Shown: positions 35,287 to 43,669, counted from the stretch's first letter. The stretch: 64,000 nucleotides of DNA from Halopiger xanaduensis SH-6 (GCF_000217715.1 NC_015666.1:942270-1006269); one strand, 5' to 3'. Program-made: numbers and translations. Notes: generated from the letters alone by a model not told the origin.

Positions 35287-36303
35287 TTATCGACGGAACT
35301 CGAGCAGCGTCCCTTCGTCGGGACGCTCGGCGACGAGGCCGTCGGGCATCGCGTCCCAGTCGAGTTCGTCGGTGCCGGGTTCGGCGTCGGTCTCGAACCC
35401 CGGCTCGTCGGCCGGCTCCCGATCGCGGTACTCCTCGGGCGGCGCGTCGTGGGCGTAGACGCTCTCGGGGTGGTCGACCGACCAGACGTGCAGCACGCAG
35501 GGGGTGCGACACGGGATCGAGAGGTCCCCGTCTTCGTACTCCTGGCCGTAGACTTGCTGGTAGTACCACCACGCGGCGCGGCCGGGGAGGCCGGCGTGGT
35601 AGTGCCAGGGTGAACAGCGGTCGGACTGGTGTTCGTGGCTGTCGTCGCCCGTCTCGGCGTCGCCCGTCTCGGCGTCGCCGGACGATTGTCCCCCGTCGGC
35701 GCTGTATTCGCCGCTATTTTGCTCCCGCCAGACGGCCTCGTCTCCCTCGTAAACCGGCGGCGGGGGCTCGATCGCCTCGCCGTTTTCGGTCGCGATGAAC
35801 ATCGCGCCGATCGAGCGCCAGGACTGGTTGTCGACGAGTACCGACTCCGGCCGCTCGGGATTCAAAACCGTCGCGTCGCCGAGGAACTCCGGATTGATCC
35901 AGTGGGACCAGCTATCGTCGCCGTGCTCGAGCGTGTCGAAGTAGGGCTTGTACCCTGCGTCGATGAGCGTTCCCGCGGTCGGATACCGGGTCTCGAGCGA
36001 CTCGCGAACAGCCTCCTGAAGCTCGATTGTCGCCGGGTGGTCGTCGGCACAGCCCTCCATCGTCGCGCCCTCGCAGTGACCCGTGCTCGGCTCGGGGGTG
36101 GCGTCCGGACAGGGGTCGTCGATCGGGAGGTCGTCGAGCAGGCCGCCGTCGCCGCTGCCGTCGGCGTCGGTCGCTCCCGCGTTCCCGGCTCCGACCACCG
36201 GCAGCGCGAGCGCACCGCTCGAGGCTTTCAGCAGGGTGCGTCGGGTGGGTACCGGCCCGTCCGATTCGTCCGCGTCCGCCGACCCGTCGGTCGCGTCTGT
36301 CAT
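35287..36303 (-). CDS. Tat-exported His-rich protein of unknown function
   Basis: A 338-residue secreted protein. The N terminus has a twin-arginine signal, TRRTLLKASSGALALPVVGAG, after a 25-residue acidic lead; cleavage is probably near AGA. The mature part has Cys-rich spots (DDPCPD, HCEGATMEGCADD, CSPWHYHAGLPGRAAWWYYQQ) and conserved-looking aromatic stretches such as DDSWSHWINPEFLGD and CVLHVWSVDHPESVYAHDAP. The His/Trp/Cys mix suggests metal binding, which is inference. It is unlike any family I can name. Convergent with the P-loop kinase gene. Confidence 0.78.
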   Translation of the reverse strand: MTDATDGSADADESDGPVPTRRTLLKASSGALALPVVGAGNAGATDADGSGDGGLLDDLPIDDPCPDATPEPSTGHCEGATMEGCADDHPATIELQEAVRESLETRYPTAGTLIDAGYKPYFDTLEHGDDSWSHWINPEFLGDATVLNPERPESVLVDNQSWRSIGAMFIATENGEAIEPPPPVYEGDEAVWREQNSGEYSADGGQSSGDAETGDAETGDDSHEHQSDRCSPWHYHAGLPGRAAWWYYQQVYGQEYEDGDLSIPCRTPCVLHVWSVDHPESVYAHDAPPEEYRDREPADEPGFETDAEPGTDELDWDAMPDGLVAERPDEGTLLEFRR

Positions 36304-36402
36304 AGCAGCGTGTCGCACACCTCCGACCGCCGTAAAACCGTGTTGCCGGTCGGAGCGACAGTACGGTCAGTTGATCGAAGGCGCGGAGAGCTGAACTCGC
36401 AG

Positions 36403-37452
36403 CTACTCGAGTCGCGCACCCGTCCCCGACCGCTCGAGCCCCGCGAGATCGATTCGGCCGTCGGGCATCGGAACGCCGTCGTAGGGATCCTCGGCGAGCA
36501 ACAGCGCGCCGTCGAGGTCGGCGTAGTCCAGCAGCGGCGCGAGGTGACAGGCCGCCGCAATCGAGGCGTCGGACTCGGTCATACAGCCGAGCATGACCTC
36601 GAGACCGTGCGCGCGTGCGGTGCTGATCATCCGCCGGGCCTCCCGCAGCCCCCCGCACTTCATCAGCTTCAGGTTCGCGATGTCGCACCGATCAGCGATC
36701 CGCGGCACGTCCTCGAGCGTAACGCAGGACTCGTCGGCGGCGATCGGCAGCGGCGAGCGCTCGTAGACGAACCGCAGCCCCTCGGGGTTCTCCGCGGGGA
36801 CGGGCTGTTCGACGAACTCGAGGTCGTACTCGGCGAGCCGCTCGATCCGCGCGACCGCCTCGCGGGGCGTCCAGGCCTCGTTGGCGTCGACGAACAGGTC
36901 GACCTCGGGCGCGACATCCCGGATCGTCTCGACGATCTCGATATCGCGGTCCGTCCCCAGTTTGACCTTGAGCCGACCGTAGCCGCGCTCGAGCGCCGTC
37001 TCGGTCTTCTCGCGCATCGTCTCGAGGTCGTCGAGGCCGATCGTGTAGGAGGTCTCGAGCGTCTCGGCGGGATCGAGGCCCCAGTAGCGGTAGAGCGGCA
37101 CCTCGAGTCGCTTCGCCACGAGGTCGTGGCAGGCGATGCTCACGGCGGTCCGGGCAGCCGGGTTGCGTTCGACCGTCTCGCGCATGCGGCGTTCGATCCG
37201 CTCGAGCTGGTGGGTATCGCCGACGTCTTCGACGACCGCGAGCAGGTCGGGAAGCACCGCCTCGACGGTCGCCGCGGTCTCGCCGTAGTGGGCGGAGGGG
37301 CCGGCGGCGCCGATGCCCACGTTCCCGTCCCCGTCTTCGACGTGCACCGTTACGACTTCGGTTTCGGATCGCGTGCCGCGGGAGATGCCGAACGGGTACT
37401 CGAGGGGGAGCGCGTGTCGTTCGAAGCGCGTCTCGAGGTCGGTGTCGGCCAT
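36403..37452 (-). CDS. dgcA: Enolase-superfamily dipeptide epimerase / DgcA-like racemase
   Basis: A 349-residue enolase-superfamily enzyme of the L-Ala-D/L-Glu epimerase (muconate-lactonizing) subgroup. Motifs in order: LKVKLG (first catalytic Lys), FVDANEAW, EFVEQP and ADESCVTL (metal ligands Asp, Glu, Asp), ANLKLMKCGG (second Lys). The DUF1611 gene upstream ends 6 bp before this start, so they form an operon. In marine bacteria the equivalent pair, DgcN plus DgcA, converts D-glutamate to L-glutamate by N-acetylation and then racemisation. That role is likely but not proven here; an ordinary dipeptide epimerase is the alternative. Confidence 0.87.
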   Translation of the reverse strand: MADTDLETRFERHALPLEYPFGISRGTRSETEVVTVHVEDGDGNVGIGAAGPSAHYGETAATVEAVLPDLLAVVEDVGDTHQLERIERRMRETVERNPAARTAVSIACHDLVAKRLEVPLYRYWGLDPAETLETSYTIGLDDLETMREKTETALERGYGRLKVKLGTDRDIEIVETIRDVAPEVDLFVDANEAWTPREAVARIERLAEYDLEFVEQPVPAENPEGLRFVYERSPLPIAADESCVTLEDVPRIADRCDIANLKLMKCGGLREARRMISTARAHGLEVMLGCMTESDASIAAACHLAPLLDYADLDGALLLAEDPYDGVPMPDGRIDLAGLERSGTGARLE

Positions 37453-37458
37453 CGCGAA

Positions 37459-38481
37459 TCAGTCCTCCAGCAGCGCCTCGAGCACCGCGTCGGTGTCGAA
37501 GCGGATGACGTCCGTCGCCGGCGCGTCGAGTTCGTCGGCGTATTCGGCGACCGCGTCTTCGGCCGCGTCGTCCTCGAGGTCCGAGGTGTTGATCGCGCCG
37601 GCGGCGATCTCGGCGTCGCTGACGGGCGCGGAGAGGCGCTCGTAGAGGTCGACGTAGGTCGAGATCGGCGGCAGCTCGAACGACTCGTAGCCGTGGATGG
37701 TCTCCTGGCCGGCGTTGTGACACAGCACCAGTTTGTCGGGCATCGCGCCGTGGAGGATGCCGCAGGTGACCGCCGAGTAGGCGGGGTGGACGATGCTGCC
37801 CTGGCCCTCGACGAACAGGTAGTCGTGTTCGTTCCCTTTCTCGAGGATCATCTCCTCGACGGCGCCCGCGGTGAAGTCGCTGACGACGCGGTCGATCGGG
37901 TTCCCCCAGCCCTCGATCATGATGCCGGTCTGGCCGGTGGGGATCACGGCGGCGTCGTACCCCGCGTCGCGGGCGTTGCGGGCCAGTTCCATCGTCGTCG
38001 TCATCTTCCCGGTCGAGCAGTCGGTGCCGACGGTGAGGATCACGTCGGCGTCGACCTCGCCGGCGACGCCCTCGCTGACCGTCAGGTCTTCGGGGGGTTT
38101 CCGGACGTCCCGGAGTTCGCAGCCGTGTTCCTCGGCCAGGCGGGCGAACTCCTCGTCCTCGGCGAGGAAGTAGTGCAGCCCCGAGACGATGTCGCAGCCG
38201 CGCTCGAGGGCCGTCTCCACGTCCTCGCGCCAACTCTCGTCGAATTCGCCGCCGATCGGGGAGATACCGATCAGCAGGGTGTCGATCTCGTCGGCCTCGA
38301 GGTCGTCGGTGCCCTCGACGATGGGCGCGTCCTGTACGTCGGGGACGAAGTCGGCGACGCGCTCGCCGGCGTTGTCGCGGTCTAACACGGCGGCGACGTC
38401 GTAGTCGCCGTACCGGAGGACGCCGAGTGCGGTCTTTGCCCGGTGGGGAAACTTCTCGTGGGAGAGAATCGCGATTGCCAT
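37459..38481 (-). CDS. dgcN: DUF1611 (DgcN family) D-amino-acid N-acetyltransferase-like protein
   Basis: A 340-residue P-loop-containing DUF1611 protein. The N-terminal Rossmann-like half (AIAILSHEKFPHRAKTALGVLRYG...GISPIGGEF) leads to the Walker-A-like VGTDCSTGKMTTTMEL and then PTGQTGIMIEGWGNPID and EGQGSIVHPAYSAVT. DgcN was described as an N-acetyltransferase for D-glutamate paired with DgcA. Its start at 38481 follows TATA-like GCTTTAAGTG (about 38506-38515). First gene of the pair. No D-amino-acid transporter is adjacent. Confidence 0.87.
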   Translation of the reverse strand: MAIAILSHEKFPHRAKTALGVLRYGDYDVAAVLDRDNAGERVADFVPDVQDAPIVEGTDDLEADEIDTLLIGISPIGGEFDESWREDVETALERGCDIVSGLHYFLAEDEEFARLAEEHGCELRDVRKPPEDLTVSEGVAGEVDADVILTVGTDCSTGKMTTTMELARNARDAGYDAAVIPTGQTGIMIEGWGNPIDRVVSDFTAGAVEEMILEKGNEHDYLFVEGQGSIVHPAYSAVTCGILHGAMPDKLVLCHNAGQETIHGYESFELPPISTYVDLYERLSAPVSDAEIAAGAINTSDLEDDAAEDAVAEYADELDAPATDVIRFDTDAVLEALLED

Positions 38482-38567
38482 ATCGACGAGATAGACGAGC
38501 CGGCACTTAAAGCGACTCAATGGTGCCGGGACGTGACGGCCGACGGAGGACTTTTCGACCGCTCACA

Positions 38568-39530
38568 TCACAGCACGTGCAACTCCGTCGTCCAGAACGA
38601 GTGGTGAGCGTCCTCGAGCGCCGGCTTCGGGTCGCCGGTCGCGTCGACCGCGGCGGTCGCGTCGGGCTCGAGTTCGGGACCGGATTCGTCGACCAGCGTG
38701 TCCACGACGCCGCGCTGGCCGACGAGGAAGAGTCGATCGACGGCCGCGCGGCCTGATTGCGCTTGCGCGCCGACGTACTCCTCGAGCGTCTCTCGACACT
38801 CGTCTAAGTGCTCGTCGATCTGCTCGTTGCGGAGTCGCTCGAAGCGGGCCTGCGAGAAGCCCCCCTTCGAGTGGCTGCCCTTCACGTCGCTCTCGAAGCC
38901 GCGGTAGTCGACCCGCTCGCCGTCCTCGTAGATCCCGAGCGCGAACAGGTCGGTCCGAACCACCGCGAGCGCGTAGCGCCCGGTCGGCAGGAACCACTCC
39001 CGCTCGAAGGCGAACCGGTCGTTCCAGCCGGGGTCGCGGTCGTCGGGGAGCACCGGCGGCTCGAGCGCCACCGAGACGAGGCCGGCGTCGTCGACGCAGC
39101 AGACGCAGGGGGCGGCGTCGGCGAGCAGGGTAGTTCGATCGCCCAGCAGGTCGGTGAGATCACCGTCGAGATCGTCCCGGTCGGCGTCTGCCGCTACAAC
39201 GGTCGTCAGCGCGCCTTCGGCATCGCTGCGAAACGACTCGAGCCGGTCCAGCACGTCCTCGAGCCGCCGCCCGCGGAGGCGCTCGCGTCGACGGATCTCG
39301 ACGCCGCCGGCGCCGTCGTCGTCGACCTGCTCGAGTTCCCCTTCGAGTTGGGCGATCCGGTCCTCGAGCCGGTTTACCTCCTCCTCGGCTTCCTGTCTGG
39401 CTCGTGCGGCCTCGGCTCGGCGTTCGGACTCGGCTTCGTAGCGTTCGCGCAGTCGGTCGGTCTCGTCCTCGAGTTCGTCGATGCGCTCCTTGAGTTCGGC
39501 GCGGCCGAGCAGCACGTCGAGGTCGAACAT
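38568..39530 (-). CDS. Vms1/Ankzf1-type peptidyl-tRNA hydrolase (VLRF1 domain)
   Basis: A 320-residue archaeal release-factor-like protein. A coiled-coil N terminus (ERIDELEDETDRLRERYEAESERRAEA, to about 75) precedes a VLRF1 domain with SDVKGSHSKGGFSQARFERLR. The GxxQ-type catalytic loop is GGFSQ, like the GGQ loop of release factor 1. The C terminus has DRLFLVGQRGVVDTLV. In yeast Vms1 frees stalled nascent chains from 60S-bound tRNA; archaeal relatives probably do the same at stalled ribosomes. Divergent from nothing; the next gene starts 86 bp beyond its stop on the same strand. Confidence 0.86.
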   Translation of the reverse strand: MFDLDVLLGRAELKERIDELEDETDRLRERYEAESERRAEAARARQEAEEEVNRLEDRIAQLEGELEQVDDDGAGGVEIRRRERLRGRRLEDVLDRLESFRSDAEGALTTVVAADADRDDLDGDLTDLLGDRTTLLADAAPCVCCVDDAGLVSVALEPPVLPDDRDPGWNDRFAFEREWFLPTGRYALAVVRTDLFALGIYEDGERVDYRGFESDVKGSHSKGGFSQARFERLRNEQIDEHLDECRETLEEYVGAQAQSGRAAVDRLFLVGQRGVVDTLVDESGPELEPDATAAVDATGDPKPALEDAHHSFWTTELHVL

Positions 39531-39624
39531 CCGACCGAAAGCGTGAGGCGAGCGTACTTCTAGGTCCCGGTTCCGCGTCTAGTTCCGAATTCGGTCGGGT
39601 ACCCAAGTGCCGGCGTTCGGGCGC

Positions 39625-40020
39625 TCAGGTACCGGCGTTCGGATAATCGTCAGTATCCGGTACCGCCGCCGTTCCCGGCTCCCAGCCGCCGGCGTACTCG
39701 AGCAGTTGTCGCGCCCGCTCGCGCCGCGCGAGGAACACCTCCTGCAGAGCGGGCGGGTTCCGGATCTCGGTGCCCTCGAGCAGCGATTCGGGCAGCGCGA
39801 GCGTGTTCGCCGGCACGCCCTCGTCCCCGTGGACCGGGAAGTGCTGGGACTCGAGTTTCATCACCAGCGGCGAATCCAGCGGCTCGAGGCCCTCGCCGCT
39901 CGCGTAGACTTCCTCGTTGATCCGCTCGTGTTGCTCACGCTGCATGAGTGCCCGATCTCGATCGGTCGGGGTCACGTAGAGGCGACCGAGGTAGTAGCTC
40001 CGTGAGAACACTTCGAACAT
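39625..40020 (-). CDS. DUF5802 family protein
   Basis: A 131-residue cytosolic haloarchaeal protein. The opening MFEVFSRSYYLGRLYVTP is the characteristic start of the family I know as DUF5802. The middle is helical (QREQHERINEEVYASGEG) and MKLESQHFPVHGDEGVPANTLALP is conserved in type. The start at 40020 lies about 28 nt after GTTATATC (40046-40053, minus strand), favouring it over 40035. Function unknown. Confidence 0.85.
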   Translation of the reverse strand: MFEVFSRSYYLGRLYVTPTDRDRALMQREQHERINEEVYASGEGLEPLDSPLVMKLESQHFPVHGDEGVPANTLALPESLLEGTEIRNPPALQEVFLARRERARQLLEYAGGWEPGTAAVPDTDDYPNAGT

Positions 40021-40367
40021 GCTAACTATACACATGGTACGGCGAGATATAACTATTTGCGAACAGATTTAAACCGTATCGCTATCAACGGTCTTTCCCG
40101 ACACCTGATCCGTCTCCTCGCCGATCGAACGGGCGATTTCTTCGGGTGAGACCGACCGAAAACCGACCGTTACTTGCACCGTGTCGGCCGCCGAATCGGT
40201 TCGTCTTTCGGTGCGATCGGTTGCAATTATGAAGTACCGCAAATGCCAATCGAGGGCGTCTGCGAGGCGATTAAACGCTCCAGACGTTTCTCGTTTCGTC
40301 GCTGTCGCTCGTAAACGGTCCGAACGAAGCTCCGACTTTTTAGTGGATTCGGCGCAAGGATCGGTCG
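40021..40367. other. Intergenic region between DUF5802 and secreted-protein genes
   Basis: Apart from the possible small ORF (40069-40179) this holds the leftward promoter (GTTATATC, 40046-40053) and, near 40338-40344, a rightward T-rich box (actttttag) about 28 nt before the next start. I see no repeat or RNA gene. Confidence 0.5.
40069..40179 (-). CDS. Possible 36-residue ORF
   Basis: A minus-strand frame from GTG at 40179 to TAA at 40069 encodes an acidic, well-formed short peptide with VGFRSVSPEEIARSIGEE near the start. Its residue mix resembles real haloarchaeal proteins more than shadow frames do, and it ends just before the promoter of the DUF5802 gene. The same frame stays open further upstream without ATG. 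No promoter is clear within 30 nt. It may be a small gene or the end of a decayed one. Confidence 0.3.
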   Translation of the reverse strand: MQVTVGFRSVSPEEIARSIGEETDQVSGKTVDSDTV

Positions 40368-41588
40368 ATGACCTCCACTCGGGTAGTCGGTCTTCTCGCC
40401 GTTGCCGTCGTCATCGGTCTCGCGGTTGCGCCGGCCGCCAGCGGCGCGCTCGCGAACGTCGCCGACGGTGACGCCGATTCGACAGGGGGTGGCGAACCGA
40501 ACGCGACCGTCTCCACGTTCATGCAATCGACCGCCGCGGACGCCGAGCATTCGGTCGAGTCCGGCATGTTCGAAGCCGCGTACGAGAACGCAGCCGCCGA
40601 GCAACGTGACGAGATCGTCACCGACCGCGTCGACGACCTCGAGGCGCGACTCGCGACTCTCGAGACCGAACGCGAGCAGCTCCGGTCCGAGGATAACCGT
40701 ACCGGCGCGTATCAGGCACGGATGACCAGACTCGCGGTCGAGATTTCGGCGCTCGAGCGCTCGATCGAGCAAACCGAACCGCGGGCTGCCGAGGCCGGCG
40801 TCGACAACAAGCGCCTCGAGACGCTCCGGTCGAACGCGTCCGCACTCGCTGACGACGACGTCGCGGCGACGGCGCAGGGAATCCCCGGACTGGAGCGCCA
40901 GCCCGGCGGGCCGCCGGCCGACCGCGGTCCGAATGCGACCACTCCGGGCGCAGGTAACGGTGGCCCGCCGGAACGGGCAGCGGGAAACCAGACACCACCT
41001 GGCCAGGCCGGCAACCAGACGCCGCCCGGTCAAGCTGGCAACCAGACGCCGCCCGGTCAAGCTGGCAACCAGACGCCGCCCGGTCAAGCTGGCAACCAGA
41101 CGCCGCCCGGTCAAGCCGGCAATCAGACGCCCCCAGGACAGGCTGACAACCAGACGCCCGGGAATCAGGGGCCGCCGGATACCGCCGGCAATGGAGCAGC
41201 GCCCGGCGCCGACAAGGCACCTTCGAATAGCGGAAGCTCGGAAAACGGGCAGTCGAACAACGGCGACTCGAGTGACAACACGGGAAACGGCTCCGGCACT
41301 GACGCCTCGAACGGGAACGCTCCCGATCACGAGCGCGATCGGTCGAACACCGGCAACGGCACGGGAAATAGCGACAGTGACGGGACATCCGATACCTCCT
41401 CTCCGTCAGACAGGGGGAACGGAAACGAGAACCCGTCGGACGGTGACAACGGAACCGGTGGAAACAGCGGTAACAGCGATCAGAGCAGTAACAGCGGGAA
41501 TAGCGGAAACGGCGGAAACAGTGAAAACAGCGGCAACGGCGGGAACAACGACAGTCAGAATCCCAACGACAACCCCGGGAACCAGTAG
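40368..41588 (+). CDS. Secreted Asn/Gly/Ser-rich surface protein with 9-residue repeats
   Basis: A 406-residue exported protein. A Sec signal (MTSTRVVGLLAVAVVIGLAV, cleavage near ASG-A) is followed by a helical domain (45-180) like haloarchaeal DUF7096 proteins, with EARLATLETEREQLRSEDN as a coiled coil. Then come six copies of GNQTPPGQA plus a degenerate seventh, and a low-complexity tail of about 150 residues of Asn, Gly, Ser, Asp. N-x-S/T sequons recur (NQT, NGT, NAT). No PGF-CTERM or C-terminal anchor is visible. It is probably N-glycosylated and surface-associated or released. TATA-like actttttag is about 28 nt upstream. Confidence 0.82.
   Translation: MTSTRVVGLLAVAVVIGLAVAPAASGALANVADGDADSTGGGEPNATVSTFMQSTAADAEHSVESGMFEAAYENAAAEQRDEIVTDRVDDLEARLATLETEREQLRSEDNRTGAYQARMTRLAVEISALERSIEQTEPRAAEAGVDNKRLETLRSNASALADDDVAATAQGIPGLERQPGGPPADRGPNATTPGAGNGGPPERAAGNQTPPGQAGNQTPPGQAGNQTPPGQAGNQTPPGQAGNQTPPGQAGNQTPPGQADNQTPGNQGPPDTAGNGAAPGADKAPSNSGSSENGQSNNGDSSDNTGNGSGTDASNGNAPDHERDRSNTGNGTGNSDSDGTSDTSSPSDRGNGNENPSDGDNGTGGNSGNSDQSSNSGNSGNGGNSENSGNGGNNDSQNPNDNPGNQ
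40983..41144 (+). repeat. Six tandem 27-bp repeats coding GNQTPPGQA
   Basis: Units start at 40983, 41010, 41037, 41064, 41091 and 41118. Units 2-4 are identical and unit 5 differs only in its last base. Units 1 and 6 diverge, and a broken unit follows at 41145. The identical middle units indicate recent expansion by slippage or recombination. Confidence 0.93.
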
Positions 41589-41701
41589 CACTGTTCGTTG
41601 CACGCACCCCACCGATATCGCCCGTCGCGGGCGAACGGCTTGAAGTCCTCCCCCGGAACGAGCAGACACCCTTTTCAGCGCCGACATCATACGCTCGGGC
41701 G

Positions 41702-42379
41702 ATGGACTCCGCCGCGCTGTTGGATTTACTGGGGAACGAAAACCGGCGGCGAATTCTCCGGTTACTCGCCCGCAAACCCTGCTACGTAACCGAGATCTCC
41801 GAGTATCTCGGAGTGAGTCCGAAAGCGGTCATCGAACACCTGCGCAAGCTCGAGGACGCGGGCTTGATCGAGAGCCACGTCGACGAGCAGCGCCGCAAGT
41901 ACTTCCACATCGCCCGGAACGTCCGGCTCGAGGTGAACGTCTCACCGTACGGGTTCGCGAGCAAGAGCGCCTATCCCGCGAACAGCAGCTTCGATATCAC
42001 GACCTGTCGGCACCTCACGCTGGACGTTTCCTGGAGCGACACCGACGACTTAGACGAGTTGCTGCACGCGCTCGAGGACCTCGAGCAACTGGAGAACGAA
42101 CTCTCGCTGGCCCAGCGGTGGGTGCAGGGCCGGCTGTGCGACGTGCTCGATCGGATCTCCGAGAACGTCGGCACCGGTCCCGAGAGCCGAATCTACGCGG
42201 ATCTACTGGCGAGCATCCGATCGGAACCCAAATCGGTCGGCGACCTGAGCGAGGAGATCGACGCGCCGCGCGAGGTCGTCGCGGAACTCCTCGAGTCGAT
42301 GGCCGACGAGGGGATCGTCCGGCGGACCGAACGCGGCTGGGAGTTGACGACCGAGGCGGAGACGGAACCGAACGGGTGA
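41702..42379 (+). CDS. ArsR-family winged-helix regulator with second HTH
   Basis: A 225-residue regulator. The N-terminal ArsR-like winged helix (LDLLGNENRRRILRLLARKPCYVTEISEYLGVSPKAVIEHLRKLEDAGLIES) is followed by a middle region (VSPYGFASKSAYP) and a helical linker (LEDLEQLENELSLAQRWVQGRL). A second winged helix (ADLLASIRSEPKSVGDLSEEIDAPREVVAELLESMADEGIV) closes the protein. TATA-like CCCTTTTCAGC lies about 30 nt before the ATG. It shares no operon; target genes unknown. The GenBank-style name would be ArsR family transcriptional regulator. Confidence 0.87.
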   Translation: MDSAALLDLLGNENRRRILRLLARKPCYVTEISEYLGVSPKAVIEHLRKLEDAGLIESHVDEQRRKYFHIARNVRLEVNVSPYGFASKSAYPANSSFDITTCRHLTLDVSWSDTDDLDELLHALEDLEQLENELSLAQRWVQGRLCDVLDRISENVGTGPESRIYADLLASIRSEPKSVGDLSEEIDAPREVVAELLESMADEGIVRRTERGWELTTEAETEPNG

Positions 42380-42439
42380 CGTCTCGGCTCGAGTTGTGAG
42401 GTCGCTCTCACGCCGACTTCGGGTCGGACCGACGGTCGT

Positions 42440-43198
42440 TCAGTCGATATCGCGCGCGAGCCCGTTGCGCAGATCGCGGCCGAAGTAGTACCCGACGAGC
42501 GTGGCGACCAGCCCGACCGTCGCACCGACGGCGAGGACGGCCTGAGCCGACCCCGCGACCGCGAAGAACGCGTGGGTGACCAGCGACGAGACCGCGCCGA
42601 CCGAGATCCCGGCGGCGGTCAGCTCGAGGTAGCGCCGTTTCGACGCCAGCAGGCCGACGAGGAAGGCCGTCGCGAACATGCCGATCATTCGGCCGGCGAC
42701 GGGGAGCACCGTCCAGCCGACCAGCAGTCCGGCACCGACGACCAGAAGCATCGCCAGAAACTCCTTCGGCGAGAAGTACTGACTCGGCGAGAGGGAGGGT
42801 GTGAGCCGTTCGCGGAGCGACGATTGCCGACTGGCAGTTGCATCTGACGACCCGCCGAACGGCACCCACGACGGCAGTCTCGATTTCGCGTCCGCGTCTG
42901 CGTTCGGGGCTGCTCCCGCACCCGTCTCCGCAGTTGCGCTCGCGCCCGCCGACTCGCTCGCGAGCGGATCGGTTCCGAGTCCGCCGTCCAGCGGATCCTC
43001 GAGTGATCCGGGCTCCGATCCAGAACCGGACGAGGCGGAGGCCGAGGAGCTACCGGCGTCCGCGCTCGAGTCGGTTCCGGACCCGGCCTCGCCGCCGGTC
43101 TCCTCGAGCAGTCGCTCCGTCTCCTCGAGGACGTCTGCGGGCGAGCGGGCGTCCTCGTCCCGCCGACTTTCGGTGACCTCGTCCGAACGGTCGCTCAT
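42440..43198 (-). CDS. Membrane protein with long acidic N-terminal region
   Basis: A 252-residue protein. Residues 1-125 are disordered and rich in Ser, Ala, Asp and Glu. Then SPKEFLAMLLVVGAGLLVGWTVLPV begins a domain with four hydrophobic segments: LLVVGAGLLVGWTVL, IGMFATAFLVGLLAS, TAAGISVGAVSSLVTHAFFAVAG and VLAVGATVGLVATLVGYYFG. It ends RDLRNGLARDID. Starts at 43198 (MSDRSDEV); the frame to 43273 would add non-acidic sequence. No known family recognised; a membrane-anchored scaffold is one possibility. Confidence 0.78.
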   Translation of the reverse strand: MSDRSDEVTESRRDEDARSPADVLEETERLLEETGGEAGSGTDSSADAGSSSASASSGSGSEPGSLEDPLDGGLGTDPLASESAGASATAETGAGAAPNADADAKSRLPSWVPFGGSSDATASRQSSLRERLTPSLSPSQYFSPKEFLAMLLVVGAGLLVGWTVLPVAGRMIGMFATAFLVGLLASKRRYLELTAAGISVGAVSSLVTHAFFAVAGSAQAVLAVGATVGLVATLVGYYFGRDLRNGLARDID

Positions 43199-43352
43199 AT
43201 GACATCCCACGGTCGCCGAGGTCATGGACCTTTCCCCGCGTATCCGATCGGGGAATCGGCCCGACGTCGGCAATCACAACGGCGCAGTTCGACGGTAGCG
43301 GACCCAGCGGACGTGATGACACTTTATCACGAATGCGCTGGTAGCGAGACAG

Positions 43353-43592
43353 GTGAACGTCGAACTGATCGCGATGGGCATTCTCGCGATCGCGCTCGGG
43401 GTGGGATTGCTCTCGCTCGCGCGCCGGTTCTATCCGCGACTCGAGTTCGGGGCGGACACGATGGAGACGATCCGGCTGCTGACGGCCTTGATCGTCGGGA
43501 TCCTCGTCCTGACCGGGCTCGGGCTGATCGCGGTCGGGATCGTCACGCCGCTGACGGCGGCGCACGCGTCCGGCTCGCTCTCGCCGCGCTGA
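43353..43592 (+). CDS. Small two-TM membrane protein, GTG start
   Basis: A 79-residue protein with a hydrophobic N-terminal helix (LIAMGILAIALGVGLLSLA), a short loop (RRFYPRLEFGADTMET) and a second helix (LLTALIVGILVLTGLGLIAVGIVTPL). The GTG at 43353 lies about 25-31 nt after TATA-like ACTTTATCACG, which argues that it is the true, leaderless start. No family assigned. Confidence 0.68.
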   Translation: MNVELIAMGILAIALGVGLLSLARRFYPRLEFGADTMETIRLLTALIVGILVLTGLGLIAVGIVTPLTAAHASGSLSPR

Positions 43593-43669
43593 TCGGCCGG
43601 CGGCCCCGGCCGCGACGGGAATAGAACGGAAAGCGTGCCTTCAAGTCCGACGGCGCGCAACACTGGCGC

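Noticed and set aside
35629-38385. 918-residue plus-strand ORF over the Tat protein and dgc genes
   Set aside because: Pure shadow of three well-supported minus-strand genes, with no domain of its own.
40983-41168. CRISPR-like repeats
   Set aside because: The 27-bp units are directly tandem with no spacers and lie in frame inside a secreted protein gene.
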